Part shown: positions 29,705-38,386 of the stretch, piece by piece
Layout: every line of letters begins with the position of its first letter
How positions within the stretch are numbered: the stretch's first letter is position 1
Assembly: GCA_015852425.1 (NCBI GenBank)
Contig: JAAAIG010000322.1
Span: 304-38,689 of the forward strand
Reading direction: 5' to 3'
DNA: 38,386 nt
Source: Gryganskiella cystojenkinii
Taxonomy: Eukaryota > Mortierellomycota > Mortierellomycetes > Mortierellales > Mortierellaceae
The notes under the pieces: model-generated
The model's database searches: none
What the model saw: the letters and a program-made list of their open reading frames with translations, nothing else
Told to the model about the DNA's origin: nothing
Position numbers and translations under genes: made by a program

Positions 29705-31846
29705 TCAATCTTCGTCTGTAGGCAAGACTCGAATATTGGATCGACCCAGCTCATGCAAAAGACGATACCAGTCCTTATTTCTTTGTAAGAGACCGCTACC
29801 TGGGACATAGAGCGTTTGCAGGCAAGGCCATGCACTTGCGATCCAACGAGCCAAGTCCTTTTGCTGTTGCTGCTGTTGTTGACTACTCGCGCTGGCACCC
29901 ATTCTCGATGTGACTGGGGCGGATGAAATCCGAAAGGTCTGCAATACCCCTAGTCCGGACAAGGCCGTCATGCCTTTAGAGGAGATGTTCCAGTTTGGTG
30001 AATCCTGCAGGAGTTCGAGTTTTCGAAGTTTTGTCAGCCGACTTAATTGCTGATAAACAATCTCATCCTCGCTCTCCCAGACAGAGGAACAACCTGCAAC
30101 AGGATAACTTGATCCATAACCGATTTTTGTGAGGTCGTAACAGTACTCGAACCCGATCACCAAGGTCTCCAATCGACGACAAGCCCAAGGTCGGAGGCGA
30201 AGCTCTGCAGGCACGGCGGTGGTGAACATAGTAGAGGTGGGATCCTGGGTATCCTGGGTGACCATATCCTGGACCTTCAACATCTGCGCGTCGCCCTTGA
30301 AGTGCAACAGCTCGGGGCAGTTCTCGAGAAAAGTCTGGAGGACCGAACTGGACAATCGATGACCCTTCAGATTCGTCAGATCCAGACTTGTCATCGGACT
30401 ATACCTGATGGGAGGGGAGGAGCTTAGTGATGATGTGGGTCCTTGTGTTGGATCGTTACCGTGCATATGAACGCGCGTCCTCAATATCTCAAACATGGTT
30501 CGATCTCCAAATTGTGAGAACGGGACCCCCAAGGAATGTAACCTCGGAAACGCCGCTAGGACTCTTAACAGGATGTCTTCCGGTAAGGACTGGAAGCAAC
30601 CCGGAGAAAGATGAACCTTGACCAGGTTCGGACATGATCTCGCCATTGACAAGACAAATTCCTCGGACCAGTTCCATTGATGGGTCGCGGTGGCATTCGC
30701 TAAAGGTTGACCGCCTGCCAAGGTACCACCTGATCCCTCTTGATGCAAAAAGAGTTCTCGGAGTTGAGGGCAGTTGCCGACGAGTTGGAGTAGATCTTGA
30801 TCAGAGAGACTTGTCTTGTGGAGGCGAAGGATTTGAAGATGCTGGGTCCTTGTGTGCCACGGGTGGTGTCCTGCAGGTGCCTGTGTCGATGATGCGGATG
30901 CTGAGGTTGACTCCTGGTATTGATGGGTCTGGTTACTTTGACCATGAACTTGCTGCTGCATTGAGCCATGTTCTGCGCCACAGCCACAAACAGCCTCTGG
31001 TACTGGGTTTCCTTGTAAGAACGCGTCCTCGAACTGTAGCGCCACGGATCCATCGCAGTCGAGACTCTCGAGATTCTGACAGGCATTCAAGATCTCACCG
31101 ATTCCAATCTTTTGCCACGAGAAACTGTCCTCGATTCTTAAGCAGGTCAGAGTGGGGATCTTGGGCAGGACTGTGATCAAGAACCGTCTTAGTTCCATCT
31201 CGCCTTGGACCGCGAGTAGTTTCAGTCGTGGTGTAGTTTCGGGACAAAGCGTCAAAGCTAAATCCTCCAGACAGATGCGGTCCTCCACTGATGGGGTGGC
31301 AGGTCCTGAGGATGCAATCGACGAGGCGATCGACGGGTTAGGGGAGGGTGATCTTGAGAGACCGAATTTATCAACGGAGTCAACAGCCTGTAATAAACTC
31401 TGTTGTCCTTGCTGTTGTTGTTGTGGTGGTGGTGGTGGTGGTGGTGATAATGGTGACCTCTCTTCCTGTTCTTGTCTCTTGACACACTCTCGAAATCGTC
31501 GCTTGGCATCTTTTCTGGATCGCCGCCACTCCAGGCAGACGACCTGGTCGAGATGCTTGCGAAAAAGATCCATAAATTCGGGGTATTTCCAGTCCTGGTA
31601 TCGGACCTCGCGAAAGAGTATGGGCGAAAAGACCTTGTGCCAAGAGTGAGAGACCCTCGAGGCTTGCAGAATTGTCTCGCGATCAAGAAACTGAACAAGG
31701 ACATAGAGAATCTCGGGAAGTTCTACTGGTGACGATGAAGGTGTGGTTCTTGTGGCAATGGTGATGAGAGGAGGTGATTCCATGGTTGTGTCAGGATCGA
31801 CTCTCTGGTCCGTGGGGGCTTCTTGGGCAGAAGGTAGATGTGGCAT
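29705..31846 (-). CDS. F-box protein with leucine-rich repeats
   Basis: One uninterrupted frame of 713 residues; an in-frame ATG 21 codons downstream is an alternative start. The F-box lies at about residues 41-86: ELPEILYVLVQFL, then ETILQASRVSHSWHKVF and ILFREVRYQDW. F-box domains bind Skp1 and recruit substrates to SCF ubiquitin ligases. The rest has scattered leucine-rich segments of the type seen in fungal F-box/LRR proteins (CLRIEDSFSW, ILRLHKTSLSDQDLLQLVGNCPQL, LTNLKGHRLSSSVLQTFLENCPELLHF, LRKLELLQDSPNW), which would form the substrate-binding face. Low-complexity inserts include Pro and Gln runs near residue 140 and a Gln run near 670. The substrate cannot be told. It is convergent with the WNK gene and divergent from the orphan gene at 32462. 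Confidence 0.9.
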   Translation of the reverse strand: MPHLPSAQEAPTDQRVDPDTTMESPPLITIATRTTPSSSPVELPEILYVLVQFLDRETILQASRVSHSWHKVFSPILFREVRYQDWKYPEFMDLFRKHLDQVVCLEWRRSRKDAKRRFRECVKRQEQEERSPLSPPPPPPPQQQQQGQQSLLQAVDSVDKFGLSRSPSPNPSIASSIASSGPATPSVEDRICLEDLALTLCPETTPRLKLLAVQGEMELRRFLITVLPKIPTLTCLRIEDSFSWQKIGIGEILNACQNLESLDCDGSVALQFEDAFLQGNPVPEAVCGCGAEHGSMQQQVHGQSNQTHQYQESTSASASSTQAPAGHHPWHTRTQHLQILRLHKTSLSDQDLLQLVGNCPQLRELFLHQEGSGGTLAGGQPLANATATHQWNWSEEFVLSMARSCPNLVKVHLSPGCFQSLPEDILLRVLAAFPRLHSLGVPFSQFGDRTMFEILRTRVHMHGNDPTQGPTSSLSSSPPIRYSPMTSLDLTNLKGHRLSSSVLQTFLENCPELLHFKGDAQMLKVQDMVTQDTQDPTSTMFTTAVPAELRLRPWACRRLETLVIGFEYCYDLTKIGYGSSYPVAGCSSVWESEDEIVYQQLSRLTKLRKLELLQDSPNWNISSKGMTALSGLGVLQTFRISSAPVTSRMGASASSQQQQQQQKDLARWIASAWPCLQTLYVPGSGLLQRNKDWYRLLHELGRSNIRVLPTDED
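31414..31446 (-). repeat. Trinucleotide repeat coding for Pro and Gln runs
   Basis: TTG/GGT repeats on the plus strand, read on the minus strand as CAA and ACC-phase codons, give PPPPPPP followed by Gln in the F-box protein. Confidence 0.75.
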
Positions 31847-32461
31847 GATCGTAGAGGTTAGAAGTTGAGTTGAGAGACAACAAAAAAAAAAAAAAAATGT
31901 CGAGAAATGAGATTGGTCGAACGGTTCTTAAGGGTGCCAGCAGATATCGAATTTCGACCCCTCACGCGTCCTTCGTAAGGCTCTCCCTCAGGAACAACTG
32001 CTTTTTAGCTCAGCATTGCTAGACTCTCCAGTCCCTCAGCCTCCCTTGCCCTGCTCGCGTAACACATCCTCCGTCATCCACATCCAGACCTCACCTCATC
32101 TTGCAACAAGGGTCGCCTGATACTCAAGAAGGCGAAAAAACGTTGTTGTCAAAAGAAATAGGGGTAGTCCATACAACCCGCCCTTTTTGCCCTCATGTTT
32201 GGGTCACGGACTGTTGATCATGGACAACAAGGACAAAAAGGAGGTTGCGGTCAGGGACAATTTCCATGATCGCTCCGTACTTTTTGCAGTCGATGTCTTT
32301 GTTTTTCAATTTTAGTTCTTTGTTCCTTTTTCGGTTCACTTCCCACTCTCTCCACTCAACTTCCTTCCTGTCTGTAATCCCCAAGACACATTTTCTGTTC
32401 TGTCAGCCGTACTCTCTCTCTAATAACTAACGACGATCCTTTGTAGCGATTACTCGCCAGA
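31847..32461. other. Divergent promoter between the F-box gene and the orphan gene
   Basis: 615 bases between two start codons. A 16-A run (31882-31897) lies just upstream of the F-box ATG. A C/T-rich leader (about 32290-32440) precedes the orphan gene. No TATA box or RNA gene was recognised. Confidence 0.55.
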
Positions 32462-33791
32462 ATGGTAAACATTCGGGGCTTGTTCCTGAGTGAGAGCCAA
32501 AAGCAGGTCGAAGCTGAGGCGCGGAATATCGGGCTTGCTCATACCATTCGTGATCTCATCACTGGTAAAGAAAAAAAATAACACGGGCACTGTTGTAGTT
32601 TTAACCATTTGTCTTTGTCTATTCATTAACTCGCCCTTTAACAATTTGTCTCCCTCCTCGTGATGTTGACTCCTGCAGGGTCCAACCACGAAACGCATGT
32701 AGATGATCATCAAAAGAAAAAGGCTGTCAAGGCCCTTCAAAAAGCCGATCCAGCTCAGGTCAACGATCTGATTACGATTCTCAAAGCCATGCCGGACCCA
32801 TCCGTCATGGAATTCAAGGATGTTCATAGTCGAGAAGCAAGCAAGCATCATGCTCCAGCACCAGGTCCTGAACAGACACAATCACAGCCAGCAGTAGGAC
32901 CATCATCAACAGTATCCCAGAATAATGACCATGCAGGAACAGCGACTGACAGCGATGAAAGGAAGGAAGCAGAAGCGATCCACGCACCCTCGTCTTGGTG
33001 GGCAGTCTCGTTTGGCTCGCTCTTTTCTTCTCTCAGTCCATATCCATCGCCTGCAACAACTACGACAATCACGACAACGATCACCGTGACAGAGAACATC
33101 GAGCCTTTGAGCGACGTTGACGTCTCTGCGAGTGGTACCAGCAGTGACGCCAAAAATACCACTATTACGACTTCTTCGGCCACTGGAACCGGAGGTACAG
33201 TCACGACCACCACCACAACCGTGGCCTCTCCAGCCTCGGCGGACAAGACGATCCTCGTCTCGACTTTGAACTCGATCAAACAACAAATCGCTGCTTTGAT
33301 CAAGGCACCCCCAACGAACGTGATCAGCGCTTACACGTATTGGTGGGGGTATGAGATCTACGTTCCTCATAAGTGCATGAACAAGTTGCAAAGGGTCACG
33401 AACACAAGTCAGATATTTTTCGGATTTCTCTCTGGCGCCGTAATAGGGATCCCCGGTCTGGCGGCACTGGTACCGTTGTCGAGGATTATCTCAGCTTGGG
33501 TTGGCTTCCAATGGGCTGTGATTAAAGCCGAAGATCTGGGCAAGGGTGTCGTTCTTTCTGCGACGTGGTAAAGATTTTTTTTCCAGACCTCTCTGTTGTT
33601 GATTGATCAGAATTGACATCCCAATAAGACTGTTCTTGATGATCTAACGAATGTATTTTTTTATATTTTCATTCGACAGGGTACTGCCTGTAGCATTGGC
33701 ACCACGACCATGGGACCATCCAGGAACCGAGGATGACCCTGTCCCAGATAGCACCCCGAAATCAAAGATGAAGCGCATCAAAGCAGCATAG
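32462..33791 (+). CDS. Orphan protein with Thr-rich middle and C-terminal hydrophobic segments
   Basis: Three exons, 32462-32564, 32679-33567 and 33680-33791, give 367 residues; both introns are GT-AG, 112-114 bases, and each junction keeps frame. I do not recognise the family. The N-terminus (MVNIRGLFLSESQKQVEAEA) and a Lys/Gln-rich helix (KKKAVKALQKADPAQVNDL) are followed by about 100 residues rich in Thr and Ser, likely disordered. The last third is compact: TYWWGYEIYVPHKCMNKLQR (254-273), then hydrophobic stretches at about 280-301 (IFFGFLSGAVIGIPGLAALV), 304-316 and 324-338, and a basic tail (KSKMKRIKAA). This could be a membrane protein of the ER, mitochondria or plasma membrane; there is no clear N-terminal signal peptide. 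The stop lies 68 bases from the stop of the convergent hydrolase gene. Confidence 0.8.
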
Positions 33792-33859
33792 TTAGTTCAT
33801 CCACACACAGTCCCTTTGCAGTTTCTTTTTTCCCTTTTTAATCAAATACACATCCAGGG

Positions 33860-35256
33860 CTAAACCTCGAATCGACCATCATGTCCATGTAGAACAAGCT
33901 CTTCGATAAGACGACAGTATGCCTCGGTCTTTTCGACAGCAAGACTATGCCCAGATCCTTCAAAGACCACCATATGAGCATCCAGTTCCTTTTGCAGATG
34001 ATACGACCCTGAGGGCGAGACCATCTTGTCCTTGGTTCCGGTCATGACCAGGATAGGCAATCGACTTGATCGAATGTCGGTCAAGCGTTTTGAACTGACA
34101 TGGTGGAAGGCTGCTGCAACACTTTGACTCATGCTCCCTTGCGCGGTCTGATCCGGCCGGTCGGCAAACATTTTCTTGATGCCCTGTCATACCAACATAC
34201 ATTTGCACAAGGGAGCAGCAAGAAACAGGATCAGCTCAAGGCCTTTTGTTTTCTCTGATTTCTCGATGTTTTCCATTGGCAGTTTGTCTCAGGAAGTATT
34301 ACCATTAGGGCGAATTCTCTATTTGTCTCGTAGCTCGACGAGGGTCCTTCAGGCGTTTGATTCAACCATGTCTGCGTTTGAGCATCATCAAAACGCAAAA
34401 AAAAAAAAAAAAAATGAAAAAATGCTTGGCGTTTGTGGCGTGAAAATATCTTGGGCGAAGCAGGTGGTCTTCTCTACTCTTACCTCGGGAAACAAAGTCT
34501 CGACGATAACAGACGGTCTTGACTCGGGTTTTACCAGGGATACTCGAGAGACGAATGACAGGGCCGAGAACGGTGGGACGGCTCTGCCAGCATTCGTTGA
34601 GGTCAAACAGAGTGAGGCAAATCTCTTGAGGTCCATCAGAACGAGTTCCTGTGCAATCATACCGCCCATTGACACTCCCACGATGTGGACGTTAGCTTTC
34701 CATTGTAGCGCATCCAAGAGATCCAGAGTATCTTGAGCCATCTGGCCTGTTCTGTATGATAACGAAAGAGATAGGAACGAGTAAATTTGCTGTCAGTGCA
34801 TGCAATCAGTCGAACCGATTAACGCCAAAAAAAACCATGCAGCATATCGTTGATAAAAACAAAGGAACGAACGAATAGATGCCAGATGGAGAGTCTGAGA
34901 ATCCGACACCTCGGTTATCAAAGGTGATGATTGTATACTCTGGTTTCTTTGAAAAATGCTGGACCTATTTTTCCATCAAGAGGTAATTTGGTTAGCGAGT
35001 TGTCGTTAAAAGGAGGGTGGCAAATTGTTTGTCCCTGTGCGAGATTTCATACAACTGCATCCCAGGCGCACCCTGGCGAGTTCAATCCCATGATTAGCAG
35101 TAGCAATGTTGAACCGGTGCCTGTCTTTTCATAATAAAGTCGAAGAGGTTTGTTACGACTTTGACCCACGGTGATATGTCCCTTCTCAAAGTTGTGCAAC
35201 GAGACTGAGGCCACGAAAGGAAGATCCGTGGGCATGGTCGACGAAATGGATGCCAT
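33860..35256 (-). CDS. Alpha/beta hydrolase fold protein
   Basis: Five exons on the minus strand: 35256-35053, 34964-34873, 34751-34484, 34371-34303 and 34183-33860, giving 318 residues. The catalytic triad can be read: the nucleophile serine in GVSMGG (GxSxG elbow), aspartate in GTKDKMV and histidine in GSGHSLA. The oxyanion-hole strand is LLLIMGLN, and the FDNRGVGFSDSP segment is typical of this fold. Size and motifs fit the broad fungal family of esterase/lipase/epoxide-hydrolase-like enzymes; the substrate cannot be told. The intron after exon 2 starts GTTCGT, a weak donor, but it is the one that keeps the frame (GIYS joined to TGQMAQ). The third intron has an 18-T run before its acceptor, which could act as polypyrimidine tract. 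There is no signal peptide, so it is probably cytosolic. A 24-T run (35455-35432, minus strand) lies upstream of the ATG. Confidence 0.87.
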
Positions 35257-35431
35257 GGCGTTACAGAAAAGAAAAGAAAAGAACAGAAAAGAGAATGGAG
35301 GAGTGAGAGAAAGGCAAGGAAAATAAAACAGAAACGAAACCTTTGAAAGAAAGGAGAAAAAAAAAGATGTGGGAAGACGGGAGAAAGCTTGTTCTGTAGC
35401 TGGCTTTGCCAAGCTCAAATATTTGGTGGCC

Positions 35432-35455
35432 AAAAAAAAAAAAAAAAAAAAAAAA
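35432..35455. repeat. A24 homopolymer
   Basis: Twenty-four A in a row upstream of the hydrolase gene. Probably nucleosome-poor promoter DNA; exact length may be a sequencing estimate. Confidence 0.85.
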
Positions 35456-37036
35456 GAACGTGACTTTTTCTTGAGTCCGTTTAATTCTGCAAATATCAAA
35501 CCGTGGATGCGATCTCGTCGCTCATCATACCCACTGTACTGTACATTGTAGTCGGTATCTTTGGGTACATATGATGGCGTTTGGATTGTCGTTTCTCCTT
35601 CTTGATAAGATGGACACGACGGCAGCATTAATAGAATTAGCAAGCGCCTCTATTTCCAATCCAACTCTGCGAGGAAATAATCGATCTGAAATTAGCACCA
35701 GCTCGAGTCGCATGCAATTTGCAGACGATTCCTCGTGTGACATTTGATATCCAGGATCGAAATAACGAAGAACGACACAAAAAGAGGACTGACACTTCTT
35801 TCCTGCATCAGATACCCATCCATGCAGTACAGTTCCGTGCCTCTAAACGCTCTAAACGGAGCGCTTGAGTTTACTTTGTGAAGTCAATTCTGACCGAGAT
35901 GATGGATGCCACTAGAGACGTAGGATAAAAAAGAGAATGGTGTTCAGGGATGTCTTCATTCTAGAAATGATTGACGTGGTTCTGTGCAGGAGGACCCGAC
36001 TTTTTGCTCTGATTTGTAAATGACAACAAGAGAAAAAAGGGAAGCGTAAGAAAAGAAAATAGGCGTTTTTTTTCACCAGCGACCGCAATAGTTTAAAAAA
36101 ATGTGAACCAGTCCCTGGTCTAAGGATCTCCATCAAGACAAATCATCACGAAACAAAACGCGTGCTGAACGCGATTTCATCACTCCTCGACAAAGAAACT
36201 ATTACTGATCATTTCGCACTCTTGACCTTGATCCTTGAGATGTGGCCCCGATTCTCTCATCAAAAAAAGTAACTGGCACCAGTGGCATAGTGACGACAAT
36301 TGGCAAAGCGCAAGGCGCCATGTTGTTTTCGAAAAGTTATTTTTTGAAAATGATTTTGGGAAAAATGAAAGTGCTCTCAAACTGACGACCAAAAAAAAAA
36401 CAACCTTCAAAATTCCACTAAGGTCATCTATTGTCGTCGCACTTCCCACTACGGTTGAATCCAATAGGGCCACAACGCAAATTATGGAAAAAAAACCAAA
36501 TCTTGCCTTGAGAGCTCATTTTTTCTTCACATTCTTTATCCACCGTTCCCTTTTACTTGCTCGAGAAAAGAGAGCCCTTTTGGGGAGAAAAAGAGAGAGG
36601 CGGAGGGGTCCTGACCAGCAGGGTCATTTCATGAAGATGCCTCACATACTCGAATGGAGAGAGACTATATTGTTGTGCCTGAATTCCCGAATTCATGCTT
36701 CTTTGTGCCTCTCCCATCTTCTGGTTCCCCTTCCCTTCATTCGAAACCCGCAGTGCTCGTGAACCTGCAATCCCATCCCCCTCCAGCCATTACCCTTCCT
36801 CCTCCCCCTCCTCCATTACCCCTCGCTGCATTTGGTAGAATTGCCAATGTATAGCATAATCGTCATCCACAACCCTGACCCTACTACTCAACTCTAGTGC
36901 CCAACAAACAATACCTACAGAAGAAACAAAAGAACCGCACTCTTTCTTTACATCGTAAGACGACCACCGACACTTTCATCTCGACCAACCATCTTCAATT
37001 TCGCCGACTCGTATTTCTTTTAACCACACCACAACC

Positions 37037-37141
37037 ATGGCTTCATTCAATACAAAACAAAAGGCTGACCATTCATCAACATCACAAAACGCACTTAATA
37101 GACAACAAGACGGCAGGAAAATTCTCCTCCTGTCCATTTGA
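37037..37141 (+). CDS. Upstream ORF before the secreted-protein gene
   Basis: A 34-codon frame starting in a strong context (AACCATGGCT) ends 51 bases before the ATG of the secreted-protein gene. Its start is MASFNTKQKADHSS and it has no known relatives that I can name. If it lies in the mRNA it should reduce or regulate translation of the main frame. If the transcript starts after 37040 it is irrelevant. Confidence 0.35.
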   Translation: MASFNTKQKADHSSTSQNALNRQQDGRKILLLSI

Positions 37142-37192
37142 AAACAAAAAAAGAAATCACGTAATTGCGACGAAAGTTACATTAAAAGCCCA

Positions 37193-38386
37193 ATGAGAAT
37201 CTCGTGGGCTATCCAGACCGCAGCCGTGTTCTGTCTCTTTGCAGTTCATCCAGGTACGAACAAACTAAGAAGAGATTGACTCCACTTATCTGCTCGAATA
37301 ACATTGGCCAGAAGCATCCCCTCTCCTCTTCCTTTTGTCCAAATTTCTCTCGCTTTCCTTTTACCTTTGGGTGCCCACGAGTTGGAGAGTAGAGGACCCA
37401 CACCAATGTTCCAAGAATACCAAGAATATATATCATACCACGCACGCTACCTTTTTTTTTATTTATCTTCTCGTCTTCTTCCCGACCCCCGCCTCTCACT
37501 TCGTTTCACCTTCAACCATATTTATAAGAAAAGCAAAAGGGAGACGTTGGAATGAAAACACGACCGAGGATCTCCCATATTTCGACAAGCGAACACAAAA
37601 AAAAAGGAGAAAGAAACTAACGGTCTGATGCAATTCTGGACATGTGGACCGTTCCCTCCTTCCTCGAGTGTCATAAACGCTTCTCCGAAACGAGGAGAGG
37701 GACTGTGTCATGTTTCTTCTTCGCTACCATATGGCATTCATGCCCCTCTCCCCTTCGTTCCTGCAGTGGACGCCATCAAAATCAAGGCGTTCAATCTTCC
37801 TTTCTTTTCTGACAGCTTTTAAATGCTTCTTCTTTTCCTTCTTTTGCTCTATCGGTGATCTATCCATCTCCTTTTGGTACTAACGAACGCCTTTTCTGTC
37901 TACACTCCTTTTATAATCGGAACCCCTTCGTTAGCCCTAGCCGCGGAAGAGAACAATGCTGCCACCGATAGTATCTCTTTGGAGAACGCACAAGCTGCCC
38001 CTGCCGTGCACTTCTTCCAGAACTTTGCCATTAACCCCGAGGATGAAGCTGGCGATCAACAGCAGCACATCCCCGAGTTTGCTCTCCTCAAGCGTGAAGG
38101 CCATTATGACGACAATCATGAACGTCCCCGCGCTCGCCCAGGTCCCTCTCGTGTAAATCATACCGATCGTGATCATGACAAGGATCATTATCCCCGTCCT
38201 GGACATGAACCCCGTCACCGTCGTCCGACCTCCTTGCCCAAGAAGCATCACAAGAAGCCCCCTTGCACGACTACCACCAGCAAGGGTAAGAACCCTCATC
38301 ATGATCCCAAGCCCACAACGACGTCGCCCCACAAGAAGCCGGATCCTCATCACAAGCCGGATCCTCATCACAAGCCGGATCCTCAT
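37193..38386 (+). CDS. Secreted histidine-rich repeat protein (3' end outside the window)
   Basis: Two exons visible: 37193-37253 and 37935 onward, through the window edge; 171 residues are seen. Exon 1 and the first codons of exon 2 together make a good signal peptide: MRISWAIQ, a hydrophobic core AAVFCLFAV, then HPALA with predicted cleavage before AEEN. The exon boundary falls right at the end of the signal peptide. Lys73-Arg74 (FALLKREGHY) is a likely Kex2 cleavage site, so a short propeptide may be removed. The mature part is rich in His, Lys, Asp and Pro, with one Cys, and ends in a tandem repeat of KPDPHH. Histidine-rich repeats often bind copper, zinc or nickel; a role at the cell wall or outside the cell is an inference. 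The acceptor has a second AG six bases later, which would drop two residues. Confidence 0.7.
38336..38386 (+). repeat. 18-base tandem repeat coding KPDPHH
   Basis: The unit AAGCCGGATCCTCATCAC is seen almost three times without mismatches up to the window edge. Each unit codes for KPDPHH. The array continues past the edge, and its identical copies suggest recent expansion. Confidence 0.9.

Larger units (their letters stand above)
35257..37192. other. Spacer between the hydrolase and the secreted-protein gene
   Basis: The left end is the hydrolase promoter, with an A24 run at 35432-35455 on the plus strand. The centre (35640-36700) shows no gene; open frames are short. From about 36740 the plus strand is C-rich and then C/A-rich, like a fungal leader, with an upstream ORF at 37037-37141 before the gene at 37193. 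ACCCTGACCCT near 36874 resembles the CCCTGA repeat at 15803. Confidence 0.5.

Overview
The window is nuclear DNA of a filamentous fungus, most likely an early-diverging one (Mucoromycota sensu lato, Mortierella-like). The evidence is indirect: most introns are about 60-130 bases with GT-AG ends, genes sit on both strands without operons, spacers are long and CT- or A-rich, and there is a WNK-type kinase, a family I know from animals, plants and a few basal fungi but not from yeasts. The lineage call is an inference. No bacterial-type operon, prophage, CRISPR array, tRNA, rRNA or intact transposon was found.

Layout. 1-3096 is a long CT-rich leader/promoter region before a dual-specificity (MAP-kinase-phosphatase-like) gene (3097-5589). 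A four-exon MFSD1-like transporter follows (6005-8238). Next is a spacer of about 9.5 kb (8239-17727) without a convincing gene. It holds a minus-strand TATA box with a CT-rich leader, a possible coding relic, simple repeats and, at its right end, the TATA box and leader intron of a Yap/Pap1-class bZIP factor with polyglutamine (17728-19410). The ribosomal protein uS3 gene (20282-21673, with a 10-N gap in its only intron) converges with an eight-exon PP2A scaffold (A) subunit gene (21985-24627, minus), which has one GC-AG intron.

The PP2A gene is head to head with an eight-exon WNK kinase gene (26345-29420), which converges on a single-exon F-box/LRR gene (29705-31846, minus). A divergent promoter then drives an orphan Thr-rich protein with hydrophobic segments (32462-33791). 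That gene converges, with 68 bases between stop codons, on a five-exon alpha/beta hydrolase (33860-35256, minus). The window ends inside a secreted histidine-rich repeat protein (37193 to beyond 38386) that is preceded by an upstream ORF.

Functional links. Several genes belong to signalling (MAPK phosphatase, PP2A scaffold, WNK kinase, bZIP factor), but they are not a cluster in the bacterial sense. I do not claim that they act together. The multi-exon models are my own reconstructions. Every junction keeps the frame and, where the family is known, gives a continuous family-like protein. No transcript data were available. The best leads are the fungal WNK kinase with an altered DLGL motif and an extra C-terminal module, the GC-AG intron, the orphan gene at 32.5-33.8 kb, the secreted His-rich protein, and the candidate minus-strand transcript at 10.5 kb.
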